Positions 1 through 10,667 of a stretch of 64,000 nucleotides of DNA are shown piece by piece (position 1 is the first letter of the stretch; the number at the start of each line of letters is the position of its first letter). Where the stretch lies: the NCBI GenBank assembly GCA_020746835.1, contig JAGPNK010000025.1, forward strand, positions 124,001-188,000, given 5' to 3'. Source of the stretch: Stachybotrys elegans (Eukaryota > Ascomycota > Sordariomycetes > Hypocreales > Stachybotryaceae). Position numbers and translations under genes: made by a program. The notes beneath the pieces are model-generated. The model was not told where the DNA came from, did no database searches, and saw nothing but the letters and a program-made list of their open reading frames with translations.

Positions 1-2
1 CA

Positions 3-374
3 ATAGTTCTACTGGAGGAAGCACGGAACAGTCTACGTATGAAGCTGGTTAAGGATGTGCTCCAGAGCGATTGGGACTGCTCTTCGACTAGTAAGAAGAA
101 ACACAAAGCCAAATGGCCCTCTGCTTTCGCCAATCTGGCTGAAAACTTTGGTCAGACGGCCATCTCGAGCATTCTTGAGGCACTAGAGCAGGGGAAAGAG
201 GAAACTCCGCTAGACATTTGGAGTGGAAGTGATCCCGTTGAGATGGACAGCATCTTCCGGTCAATCTCGCACAATTGTAGGGCGCAGCATGAGAAAAATG
301 GTGGACTTTGCCTGTGGTGTGTCAGGACGGAAACGGCGCACGACGTTCATACTTATTTGGCAGACAATAGCTAG
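3..374 (+). CDS. 3' end of an unidentified protein-coding gene (runs in from the left)
   Basis: The frame is open from base 3 to a TAG at 372-374 and gives about 123 residues. An internal ATG lies at 39, but the frame is open upstream of it, so this is more likely the C-terminus of a longer gene. The visible part is hydrophilic, with a basic patch (SKKKHKAKW), a helix-like stretch ending in LEALEQGKEE and three cysteines near the end (NCRAQHEK and LCLWC). I do not recognise the family. No function is proposed. Confidence 0.4.
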   Translation: MVLLEEARNSLRMKLVKDVLQSDWDCSSTSKKKHKAKWPSAFANLAENFGQTAISSILEALEQGKEETPLDIWSGSDPVEMDSIFRSISHNCRAQHEKNGGLCLWCVRTETAHDVHTYLADNS

Positions 375-1514
375 GCTGGTCTATATCACACAATTGTGGC
401 ATTACAATACATGGCTTCTCAATTCAACACTTAGATAATATTACGCTTCTGTGAATGAAAGTTACATGGTGATTCAGGAAGTTGAGATAGACCATGAAAA
501 CGGAGCAAGAAGCCCTTCTATTACTGAACGCATGGTGGGTTAAATTTCCATATCCAAGCCCCCTAACGATTCCCAGTGTTATCGCTTCATCTTCAATCAT
601 CGATCCTCCCGACCTTCGTGGTGTAGCCCTGTTACTTGAGCGAATCCAGCAATTTGGAATCATTTGCGGAATGAACCCCTTGCCATTGGCTTCTGCTTTG
701 ATCGAATCGACCATGTGGTCATCCAACCTGGTATAACTTGAATAACAGCTTGTATTTCCCGGTCTCTCTATAAGAAAGGCCATAAAAACAATAAAAGGGC
801 CTTCTTGGCCAAGGCCGTCTTGGCAAATGCAGCTTCTTGTCAGCAAATCTTTTCTCTCCGAAGGGCGTGATTGTTAGTTGAAGTGCAATGACTAGCCACA
901 CTGGCTCGTATTAACTACGCAATGTCGCATCTCATGGTTATAATTAGTAGTCGATGGGGGAATATTCATGCGAAATGCGAGGGTACTACCAGTCTTCTGC
1001 CAGTATCTAACCTGACTGCAGGTAGCCTCGCCGTTGATGAAACTTAGGACTGGGACCCAAAAGAGGAAATGCATACAGCCTGCACTAACTGTGTGGGTGT
1101 AGTGGCCAATGCATGATGATGAGGTGCGTTGATCTATAACAGCGTCGGAGGCATATAGCACAACTAACATGCGATTGCTGGGCGAACTCGTATATCCCTC
1201 GTTTCCAAGTCCCGTACCCAAGTCCTGTATGCAATTCTTGCTGTCACATGTTGCCACTCGGCACCGCCTCCCACATTTTCATCTGACAGAGTCTTGAAGG
1301 ATAGAGACGCAACCATCAACACCAGGCCGTTATGCATATTACCGTCCAAACTGCGCCTTGCTTTGGTCGACCTAGGCTGGCTGACTGGTGATTACAGCCC
1401 GCGTGATTGGTATTCATCGAGACTTGTATGCTGACGAGACATTAATCAGGGAGGGGAGACCGTTCGGTCATTCTTGTAACCATTTGTCAGGCCGTGCCAT
1501 GACAAGATACTCAT

Positions 1515-1648
1515 GTGGGATTTCCCGTTCGTGTGCCCCAATGGGATACAGACCAGTGACTTCGAGGAGGCCCCCTTTGATGATAAAGACAATATCAGAT
1601 CAATAGATAACAATTGGTTAGAAAATTCGATTGAGAAAAGCTTGTGGG
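1515..1648 (-). repeat. Short retroposon-like repeat, copy A (long)
   Basis: The + strand carries GTGGGATTTCCCGTTCGTG at the left end and ends at GAAAAGCTTGTGG. The same 134 bp recurs as copy E at 56428-56560; shorter copies share only the left end. Because the left end is constant and the right end varies, the element probably reads on the - strand with its 3' end at 1515. Possible flanking direct repeats (GATACTCAT / GCGGCTCAT) are weak. Differences from copy E are almost all C-to-T or G-to-A, with this copy the less mutated one. Confidence 0.75.
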
Positions 1649-3429
1649 AGCGGCTCATGACAGGGAGACGGAATATCGGACCCTGTCGGTGGTCCAAAGT
1701 CCCGTTCGTATCATACCAGTGGCGAGGTGGCAGCGGAAGTACTAGAACTGTTTAAAGCGTATTGCTAGCGCACTTGACCAGTACGTGGATGCGGCTTGGT
1801 GAAAGAGGAAGCATCTTTGTCTGGCGGTATCGAGGACATTGACGACCTCAAGGTATGGCAGCCGTCGTGGGATGATGAGGACAACGACGTCAGGGATCCA
1901 ATACCATACTGACATGAGCGAAAACGCCGGTATCCTCGTCATTCACAAATGGCGCTGACTTCCTTACGATTCAGCCAATGTAAGTAAAGTGCGAGAGGTT
2001 ATTTGCGGCGGCGGGGCGGATAGTGACGCCTCTACGGAGTCAACTCGAAACAGATGTCATGGGATATGTCAAGTGCTGGGGTAATTGATAAAGGACGTGT
2101 TACTACTTCCTACCGAGAAGAGTAGTGGCGATGGAGCGGAAGAAACGCCGTGGGTAGGAGTGGCTTCAACTAGTATCCATTCAACTCAATTTCAAGGCCA
2201 ATTGATCAACACTGGAGAAATTAGACCTGGTCAACTCAATGCCACTAAGCTATTCTATTAGTTAGATTGATTAACGTGCGTCCTTGGCCATCACAACCTA
2301 GAGTCTCGGGCGAGGTGACCTGCATAACATAGGCCTACAAAGCTCCCCCTCAACCTCCTAGACCTCAGATCACGTCTAGCTCGCCTCCACGTAAAAGGAT
2401 GTATCGGGACTAATTGCACCGAATTGGCTATGAGCAGGCCGACGTCCGCGAGCCAGACGAGTAGGTGTCCATTCATCACATTTACCCAAACGCCAAAGCG
2501 TCGACGTCTGGCTAGGTGGAGCTGGCGACGACGAGACTACCAAGTCGACAAACTGCTTTGCTACGTGGCCGCCTATGTCGAATTTCGCGGGGACGGCAGG
2601 TAGGAAATGATATACGCATCGCAACTGTGGCTCCCTCACGAATGGGCGGTCGATGAAAGCTCCAGCGCTCTCGAGGCGAAGTTGTAATCAAGTCGGCGAT
2701 TCTCGGAGTCTGAAAAGTTTAGGAATCTCTATGCTTCAACTTGAGACGCCTTACCGGAGCCATGTCTTTCACCAAGACAACCTGTTGGCGCAGAGCAGGT
2801 ACACCAATTTTGTATCACAGATACCCTCCAGCAGCCTCCATTCTTTTATTCAACTGGCTAGTTTCCACACACTGCACCATAACCATGTCTTCTTCGCTGG
2901 TATGACATTCCATAATATTTTGTCAGGACAACTGCTACGTTACGGAACACAGCGTTGATCTTGGCGATAGCTTGTTTCCGCAAGCCATACTCGCTCGGGT
3001 GTCACAGCGTGCAATGCCACGCTAGGCATCACGGTACCATTGATAGACATGATTTGATCCCACGCGGGGCGCCTCCATGGCTCCCACACGTGAAATGGCC
3101 ATGGTCCGGGGCTTGCAGGACATATTAAGATTGCTCAGTTAGTACTTGATAGTTTATGATCTTCGCCGTTGGAGGCCTTCTTTTGCACTTGCCATAGGAT
3201 TCCCCGTTCCAATGATGCGGTGGCGGCTATTGGCATCACAGACCGGCATGTGTATACTCTGATGCTCGCATCATCGTCTCGATCAAGCCCCCCGGAACAA
3301 GCCGTCTCGCGGCAGACCTGACTGCATCACTCGCCGAAGCCATATCTAGCTCTGATCGAGTTACCAGGCAGAAGCCTTCCCTAGGCGCCCAACGCCATGG
3401 CAGTATCTTCTAAGCAATTGCAGTGGCTA

Positions 3430-3600
3430 GAAAACTCTAATATCTACTATAGCTTTAAGCTTTTCTTAATTAAGTATATTTTTTAACTAATTATTATCTA
3501 TTAATCTAATATTATTTTTATTATTAGAGAGAGCCTCCTTAAAGTTATTAGTCTATATTCTATTAGGGTATATAAATAGGAAATCCTATATACTCTAATG
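3430..3600. repeat. AT-rich block, probably RIP-degraded
   Basis: About 170 bp dominated by TA, TTA and ATT words sits between ordinary roughly 50% GC sequence and the 3' end of the exonuclease gene. Similar blocks occur near 15.77-15.96 kb and 61.74-61.88 kb. The composition fits an old transposon fragment mutated by RIP, but no element can be recognised, so this rests on composition only. Confidence 0.4.
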
Positions 3601-3638
3601 CTTGTCTTATAGAGGCAAATAGGGTAATCGATATCTCT

Positions 3639-4772
3639 CTAGTCTGAGTCTGGAGGCGATTTTGGCCATGTCTCCCAATCCACCACATCCTCCCACCGCA
3701 ACACCTCGTCGCCCTCGTTAGAATTATTCATAAAGTTTGGTCTGATACTAGTTCCATGGTTCCCTCTATAGTTCGTCTGCTTGCTCTTCTTCTCGAAGAA
3801 AGCCGCTCTCGTTACCCCTGCCCACCGTTTCAACTTGTCGGGCTCTCGGGCACATAGAAGCACCACCTCCCTTGTCGCAAGAGCATCTTCCAAGGCATCA
3901 TGAACTCCATACCCACCCGCCTGGGAGGGCCGGCGGATCTCGATACCCAGGAGCTCCTCGCAGAGCGTCTTCAGACTCCATCTTTTTCGAATCTTGGACT
4001 TCTTTCCCAGCACAGCCTCAGCAGTGACGATAGCCGAATCGACAATTCTCATGTGGGAGGCGTGCAACACCTTCAGGTCCTTATAGACAGATTGTCCGAG
4101 GAGAATTGTATCCTTGTCAGCGAATCGCCAAAGCTCAGCACGAGCGGCTTCCCAGCCATGCAGGGCACTGTTCTCCGCGACGGCCTGTTGCATACTGGCA
4201 GCGGTGATACCGGTGATATTCTCACGCCAGTTTATAATGGGCCTTGAAGGGCTGACAAGGCGACTCTGCAATACGTTGCCGGACAGAAAGTCGATCATTG
4301 TTATCTGAAGAAGCTCATCCTGCCCCCCGACAGTACCGCCCATCTCGCAGTCTAGCACGATGGCCGCCATTTTAGGTGCAGACGGGTCTCTGTCGGGACA
4401 CGGGGGATTGGTTCTGGGTGCCGGGCGGGAGTCATCCTGGACCCCAGTGCCTGTTGGCAGGCTGTACCCTTCCTTCTGGAGGCGCTGTGCTGAATGACAA
4501 AGATCTGAGAGTCGACGGGTGATGGTATCTAATTCGGCGACAGAAACATTTGAGTAGGCTATGTTTCGGTAAATGAGAGAAGGCATAGCGTGTTTTGCCT
4601 GAGCATGTTGCTTCCTTGAGGATTCAGCCTTAAAACCCTTCGAACATTGGGCGCATTTATACTTTTTGGACGCAGCGGGCGACATGTTGATGCGGGAAGC
4701 CTCTGGCTGAATAGGTAGCAGGATGAGTGCAAGAGAGGGGAAGTTTGGAAGTACTGGGCTGTCCTCGGGCAT
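3639..4772 (-). CDS. C2H2 zinc-finger DEDDh 3'-5' exonuclease (REX/ISG20-like)
   Basis: Single-exon gene of 377 codons. A C2H2 finger lies at C40, C43, H56 and H61. An RNase-H-fold exonuclease domain (about 136-310) follows, with all DEDDh motifs visible: Exo I VLDCEMGG (D141, E143), Exo II SVYKDLKVL (D232) and Exo III HDALED (H291, D296). This is the family of RNA exonucleases 3/4 and ISG20, which degrade or trim RNA 3' ends in two-metal catalysis. The finger probably helps bind nucleic acid. A second in-frame ATG at 4685 (MSPAASKKY) has a good context, and TATATA lies right before the upstream ATG, so the real protein may lack the first 29 residues. It lies convergent to nothing; the NLR gene starts 0.9 kb away on the other strand. 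Family assignment is firm; substrate is unknown. Confidence 0.88.
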   Translation of the reverse strand: MPEDSPVLPNFPSLALILLPIQPEASRINMSPAASKKYKCAQCSKGFKAESSRKQHAQAKHAMPSLIYRNIAYSNVSVAELDTITRRLSDLCHSAQRLQKEGYSLPTGTGVQDDSRPAPRTNPPCPDRDPSAPKMAAIVLDCEMGGTVGGQDELLQITMIDFLSGNVLQSRLVSPSRPIINWRENITGITAASMQQAVAENSALHGWEAARAELWRFADKDTILLGQSVYKDLKVLHASHMRIVDSAIVTAEAVLGKKSKIRKRWSLKTLCEELLGIEIRRPSQAGGYGVHDALEDALATREVVLLCAREPDKLKRWAGVTRAAFFEKKSKQTNYRGNHGTSIRPNFMNNSNEGDEVLRWEDVVDWETWPKSPPDSD

Positions 4773-4859
4773 TATATGGGTGACTAGATATGTGACGACT
4801 TGGCCGACTTTCGTTTTGGGCAGCTACTGCCACCGCATGCGGCTTGGCGGATCCGGTGG

Positions 4860-5249
4860 CCATAGACATCCAATGCTTGTTGAGAAACCCCCGCTCTCAA
4901 CAGGCGCCTCTTACTTTCCCAGCTGCCCTATGCCTAGGCAGAAGCCGTCACATCCATCTTTTGTTGCTGACCTTTGGAGCGACATGCAAACTCTACACAG
5001 AGCCAATATGCTCCAGAAGATGAATATCGAAACATTCCGCAATAACCCATCAGGAATGTTCTGGCAATGGACCTAGCAGTGTTCATTTACGCCATGTTGG
5101 ATGGCTTGCGGAGGGTCACTGGTGGACAGCCTTTGCTGCCCTACGACCAACGGGTCAGCGAGCTGAAGCACATGGAAGCCTGCCAGGACTACATTGACAA
5201 AGCAAGTGAATTACAGGCTGAAGTTAATGGTCTTGACTGTCTTTCTTAA
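4860..5249 (+). other. Coding-like fragment of unknown identity
   Basis: Two overlapping frames (to 5076 and 5067-5249) read like pieces of a real protein. The second contains FIYAMLDGLRRVTGGQ and a helix-like acidic end ELKHMEACQDYIDKASELQAE cut at the TAA of 5247-5249. The switch between the frames could be an intron (CATCAG/GAATG near 5052) or a frameshift. I do not recognise a family, and no clear start is visible. It could be the relic of a gene truncated by the neighbouring exonuclease or NLR. Confidence 0.25.
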
Positions 5250-5659
5250 GAATCTATCCCACGATTAAACACTCACTACATATAAGCCCTGCCAGTTCAC
5301 AAGTTACCCTCTTCTGCAAATACTCTAATGCAACTTCGGGACCCAGGGGCGCCACCAGTGGCCCAATGCACACGCAAAAGAGGGGTAAGCTGCCCAGGAA
5401 TCGCACAGCTGATCAGATTTACAGGGAACTCTGATGCGAATCAGAAGGGGATTGGTCATAGATAAGTTGATGGATTTCACGTGATGCAGCCGCAACCAAG
5501 TAGGAATTATTATTCTCATCTCACAACTAATCTGATAGTGACTTCAGCCTCAAACGACCATGCCACGAAACCCTACAATCTAAACTCCTCAACGCCTAGG
5601 CTGAAGTCTTTCGCCGTTGCACCGTTTAGCGACGGCCCGATGTGCTGCAAGTAGCCCCG

Positions 5660-8600
5660 ATGCCCAGCTCTGATTGGTCTAGCAAGGTCTACCGGCTGCG
5701 AAAGCTGCCGACCTGCGTCTCCAGCCCGCAAGAGGCGGCCCGGCTGCTCGGCGAGGCGCTGGCCATCGACCCGGAGCTCATTGTGGTCTGCTCGCTCGCC
5801 AAGACAGCCGATAGCTGGGAGACGGTCCCGTCGAGGGTCGCAACCGTACAGCTCAAAACGCTGCCGCAGCGGCTGCGGGAACAGCCAGAATGCGACGAGT
5901 GGGAGCTAGCCAGCCACAAGCTTATCCTCGACACTCACTTCAGGGGTCTGACAGCCTTGAACGACGTGGATCCTAACAAGCATCATTCAGAGTATGTTAT
6001 TGCGCCAATGCCGACTTGCTATTCTATCTAAGTAGACCGCTCAGTTGCATCGCCATCTCAGGCCTGTCAAGCCACCCGTTCGGATCGTGGCAGCCCCATG
6101 GCCCCAACAAGTCCTACATGTGGATCCGAGATGAGCTGCCCGCCTCCGTGCCTGGCGTCAGGTACATTCTTTATGGCTATGACTCTGCACTGACCACGGG
6201 AAGCTCCTTCCAGTCCATCAGTGACATCGGGCTGGGCTTTGTGCACCAGCTCAGGGCCGGCGGCTGGAATCTTGCCTCGTCCAAGCCCATCATTTTCCTC
6301 GCCCACAGTCTGGGCGGCTTGGTACTTAAGGAAGCCCTCATCCAGTTGGCCGACCGTAATGCCAGCTTCACCGGTGTCCTGATGAAGTTTCGCGGCGCTA
6401 TTATGTTTGGCGTCCCTAGCTTGGGTATGCACCAGACTCATCTGATATCCATGGTCGAGGGCCAGGCGAATGAAAACCTCGTCCAGGACTTGTCTCGCGA
6501 AAACGGCAGCAGCTATTTGCGCCAGCTTAACAAGTCGTTTGAGGGTATATCCTTCACGAGGACCGCAAAGATCTTCTGGGCCTACGAGACCAAGGAGTCA
6601 AAAACTGTGGTTGTGAGTTGAGTCGTGTTTTAGTATCCTTCGAACTAACTGCTGCCATAGAGACTCGCCGATGGCTCTTGGGATAGAAATGGCCCTCCGG
6701 AGATTCTCGTCAACCCTGACTCGGCAACCAGTCACCGCAACCGCGATAGTAAGAGTAAATGCTTCACGGTTCCCATTAACGAAGACCATACCAACATGGT
6801 CAAGTTCACCCGAGGGAGTGCCAACCTGGGGACAGTGGTGTCGCTCATTGCGGATTTGTGTAGCCAATGTGATCCATTGCAATCGACCGGGTTTGCGGGC
6901 CTCGGTTCATCCCACGGCAATCTGTTGGTCCATAACCCCGACACGTCAAGCGTTGTAGCCGAGGCCAGCCTCGCGCAAGACGATAGAATTCTTGAGATGC
7001 TGAATAACATTTTCTCATCATTAGAAGGTAAGTGTGCCAGTCGACTTGACAGTGGGCCGCACGTGTCTAACCAAAATCAGAGCTTCATTTTGAAATCGAG
7101 TCCCCCGAATTGGACTTCCGGGTCGACCAGATCGAGAATCCGTTCCAAGGCACATTCAAGTGGATCTACGATCTACCCTCCTTTTGCGAATGGCTCCAGC
7201 GTGGGTCTGGAATGTTCTGGATCCATGGCAAGCCCGGCTCTGGAAAATCGACGCTCATGAAGTTCATATATAAAAGCAGGCAGACCTGGGAGTTACTTCA
7301 TGACTGGACTCGGACCTCCTACGAAGTTACAGCGGCTTTTTTCTTCCATCATCGCGGGACCTCCCTACAGAGGTCGTTTGAGGGTGTTCTCCGCAGCCTT
7401 GTCATCCAGGTTCTATCGCCTCACTACCAGAGCTTCAGGAGACAGCATCAAAACACATGGGAGCAATACAAGCAGCTGAAAACAAAACAGACTCGACTTG
7501 ACCGCAAACAGGTGCAAGTGCGGGCTGGCTTGTGCAGGGGGGAGCTGATGCTAAAGCGAGTTTCGGGGGAGTTGCAGGATGACATATGGGCCCGAGCACT
7601 TCGAGACCTGTCCAAAACGGAGAAGGCCATAATGCACAACCCCAAAGAAATCCGAAAAATGGTCACGTCGCGAGAGCAGCAGATGAAGGAACTAGAGGCG
7701 CAACTGGACCTGAACAAGAGGCAGCTCGCCTCAGTAGCCAGTCATTTCCAGGCTTACACCAAGGTCGCTGAAACAAAATTTCTCGAAGAAATAGTAAGGG
7801 AGTTCCGAGATGGTAGCAACGGCCTGGTTTCAAAGCTCGAGAGAATTCTGCGCAGGCTGCTCGATCAAGACACGGCTCCCATGGACATTATCCTCTTTCT
7901 CGATGCTGTGGACGAATTCGATGGTCACCTGGATATGATTGGCAATTTCATCAAAGGTTTTCTCCATATCCCAGCAAAGTCCAAGACCAGAGTCAAGGCA
8001 TGCGTCTCAAGTCGGCCCTGGAAGACGCTCTACAACCACTTTTCTTCCTCAACATCAGTCTTCAGGATTTCACTAGATCAGATATAGAGGATTTCGCCGC
8101 CAGTTCGCTGGCGGCCTCATACATATCAAACCCCTCGGTCATGCAGCTTATCCCTGCTATAATTACCAGGGCCAACGGTGTGTTTCTCTGGGTCAAGCTT
8201 GCCATACAGGAGCTTTCGGCCACTGTGATAAAGCATCCTGGCCAAATCCCGAGGGGAGAACTCGAAGAAACCCTTCGGAAGCTACCGGATGATCTAGAAG
8301 ACTTCTACGATCTCATCATCGAACGGATAAGCAAGTCGCATCGCCGCCGTGCCTACGTCCTCCTCGAGCTCCTCGTCCGCCAGAGCGACCCTCCGGCGGC
8401 GGCTGCGCACATACAAAGAGCAGTTCTGATGTCGGGCTGCAACACCTTTCAGGAAGCACAAGATGAGTTGGAAAAGTATGCACTGCCTTTCGCTACTGTC
8501 GAGTCTCAGGAGGCGAAAGAGAGGGCCGGAAACGACCTGACAGCCTGGAGCGGGGGGCTCGTTGAGCTCCAAAGGGGTTATCCGCAATTCATGCACCAGA

Positions 8601-9601
8601 CGGTGTTGGAATATGTGATGGGACTCTCGTTCAAGAGGAGGGCTATCGGTGATCTTGCCGCCATCTTTACTGAGAACGGACATTCGTTCCACCTCAAGTA
8701 CTGGCTGTATAACATAGCAACGGAGACTCGCGTGCGCTCGGTGACAGATCAAGAACTCCAAATCAAGCGCATTGCTGGCCATGCCGTGCAATCAGAGCTC
8801 ACCACCGGCAACAGCCATCTAGCTTATCTCAGCAGCATGCCTGTGGACGCCTTACAGAAACTTATTGCATTAACCCCGGCGCTTCAGAAAGGCGACGCGC
8901 TGCTTGGGTTCATCGTCTCAAGTGGGCTGGGCCTCTGCCTCAACGACTGGATAGTAGCGAATTCAGAAAGGCTGCGTTTCTTATTCGCGCCCTCTTTCCA
9001 CTACCCGTTGCTTAGCCACCTGCTTCTTGCACGACCCAATAACGTCTCCATTGAGAACCCCTTGACAATTGCCCACAAGCTTCTCGAAAATGGATTCAAC
9101 ATTGAACAAGACGCAGGTTTCTTCTCCACACTGTTCCGGAACATGTGGTTGCCCGAATCTCAAAAATTCATCAACATACCCGAGCCAGTCATACACAAGC
9201 TAGCACTCCTCGCTCTGGACCACGGTCAAGATCCGAACATTGTCCTATTCATGTCCACTGAGTGCATGCCCTTGCACATTGCGCCAGCGTGTGTTGTTGC
9301 TAGGTTGATTGCAAGGGGCGCCATCATCAATGCGCCTGACTCGAGGGGCCAAACACCTCTGGATTGGCTCCTGGTACCGGATCGAGGGGAAATATCTGAT
9401 TGCAACGAGAGATACGAGAAATGTAGGATGCTTGTGGAGGCAGGAGGCACATCAACACATGGGAGCTCAATTTGGATGTCTGTCCTAGACGAGTTCGAGG
9501 GCGAGGGATATGATACCCGGAGTATTCGCGATAAGTTACGGAGTCAGGAGGGAGACGCGTGGGGGAGCAGAGTATATAGATTCTTTGATTTTATGCTATA
9601 A
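5660..9601 (+). CDS. NLR-type protein: alpha/beta hydrolase - NACHT - ankyrin-like (one frame break)
   Basis: Four exons fit well: 5660-5991, 6045-6612, 6661-7027 and 7081-9601, with introns of 53, 48 and 53 bp (GTATGT, GTGAGT and GTAAGT donors). The N-terminal part is an alpha/beta hydrolase of the SesB/DUF676 type with nucleophile motif AHSLGGL at 6301. The NACHT NTPase follows with Walker A GKPGSGKST (7227-7253), a long coiled-coil-like insert and Walker B IILFLDAVDEFD (near 7890). Sensor and helical regions and one or two degenerate ankyrin repeats near 9268-9370 complete it. Fungal NLRs of this layout act in non-self recognition and heterokaryon incompatibility. The frame breaks at the T run 8040-8043: the protein continues in another frame with RSDIEDF, the motif normally following the conserved CVSSRPW. 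One missing base explains it. The full protein would be about 1,260 residues. It is a recent pseudogene or contains a sequence error. Confidence 0.85.
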
Positions 9602-10667
9602 GAAAGCATCTTTCCATCCGGCATGTGCATCTGTCATTTCACTCGATATCCCATCGCATGACATGCTTGCACGCGTGGCTTGTGACGGTGTGTATGTATG
9701 TACCTTTGCAGCCTACCACTTCGTCAGTTAGCTACCCTGTATGCGTTTTCAAATGCAGCTGCACTGGCACTAGAATAGATGAGCTCCAAGAATGCTATTT
9801 TCCTTCCAGGACATCTCGCTGCAGTGGAGCAAAGAATGGACCTCAAGAGCATGGACGTGTCAGGAAGCCTTTAATAGCAGTGACGAACTGCCTGTTATAT
9901 TTGCCTAGCAAGAATTGTGGGCACTCAGGCCACTACAACAACGTCGACCGTTTCTACCTGGGCAGTATGATGGTTTTAGGGAAAGTGATTTACAGAATGC
10001 CGCAAGGAAATTTATAGGAAATTAGCTGATAGCTTTATATGGGCTCTTTCCCATCAACTTTCAGCCCCCCCTGAAATTATTGTATCACAAGCTCTAAGAG
10101 AAATGGGCTTTCGCGGTAGTCTGAAGTTAATAACAGCTAAATACGGTTATTTCTTCACATACAGTTCTATTCAACCTGTGGATGGGACCCTGGTTGCAAC
10201 TGATTCAGATGGACTTTTGGTGCTCCTGGTCTGGCTTCATACCAAGGAGGTCGAAAGGGTCCGGTTAAGTATGTTGCGGGTATTTTGGTAGTATCTTTCT
10301 GCGTATCTAGTGAATAGTATACAATAGAAACTCATTCCCAGCGTCTATCATTGACAGGATATAGCCATTTACAGCTATGCCGGCCATGTCTACATAGTTT
10401 TTTGTTACAGCTAACAGTCTTGCGATGTTACGCTTTTCGCTGTCCACTGCGGTTTTCGGTCACAGACAGGCTGGATTTCTAACAGAAGATGAGCCATTGT
10501 AGAAAAAGGCCCTGACGTTCAAACAACAAGATTCAAAGTCGCGGGCTGTATCCCGTGGGGGCAGACGAACAGGAAATCACGCGTAAATATAGATTGATAC
10601 CTGCTGTTAATATGAATACAAGTAGAATAAAATCACTGTTTTCCCTAGTCACTTTCTATCTAAACGT
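9602..10667. other. Intergenic region between NLR and dynamin genes
   Basis: Convergent 3' ends face each other here (NLR on +, dynamin on -). No conserved reading frame is visible. A degenerate copy of the short retroposon-like repeat lies at 10545-10583. The rest shows nothing that I can name. Confidence 0.5.
10545..10583 (+). repeat. Short retroposon-like repeat, copy F (degenerate)
   Basis: The + strand reads GCTGTATCCCGTGGGGGCAG and then ACGAACAGGAAATCACGCG, which is the reverse complement of the fixed end of copies A-E with several changes. Only about 38 bp is left. No convincing flanking duplication is visible. Confidence 0.5.

Larger units (their letters stand above)
375..3638. other. 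Gene-poor stretch with repeat remnants
   Basis: No reading frame here looks like a conserved protein; the frames are short and overlap on both strands. The stretch contains one long copy of the short retroposon-like repeat (1515-1648) and ends in a very AT-rich block (about 3430-3600). The rest has no structure that I can name. Confidence 0.5.

Noticed and set aside
6016..6044. ATG-like start for the hydrolase domain at 6016
   Set aside because: This segment lies inside intron 1 of the NLR gene; splicing 5991 to 6045 gives the conserved reading CIAISGLSSHPFGSW.
8000..8090. An intron to explain the NLR frame change
   Set aside because: No GT...AG pair of normal length fits without removing the conserved block CVSSRPW or TRSDIEDF; a single-base shift is simpler.
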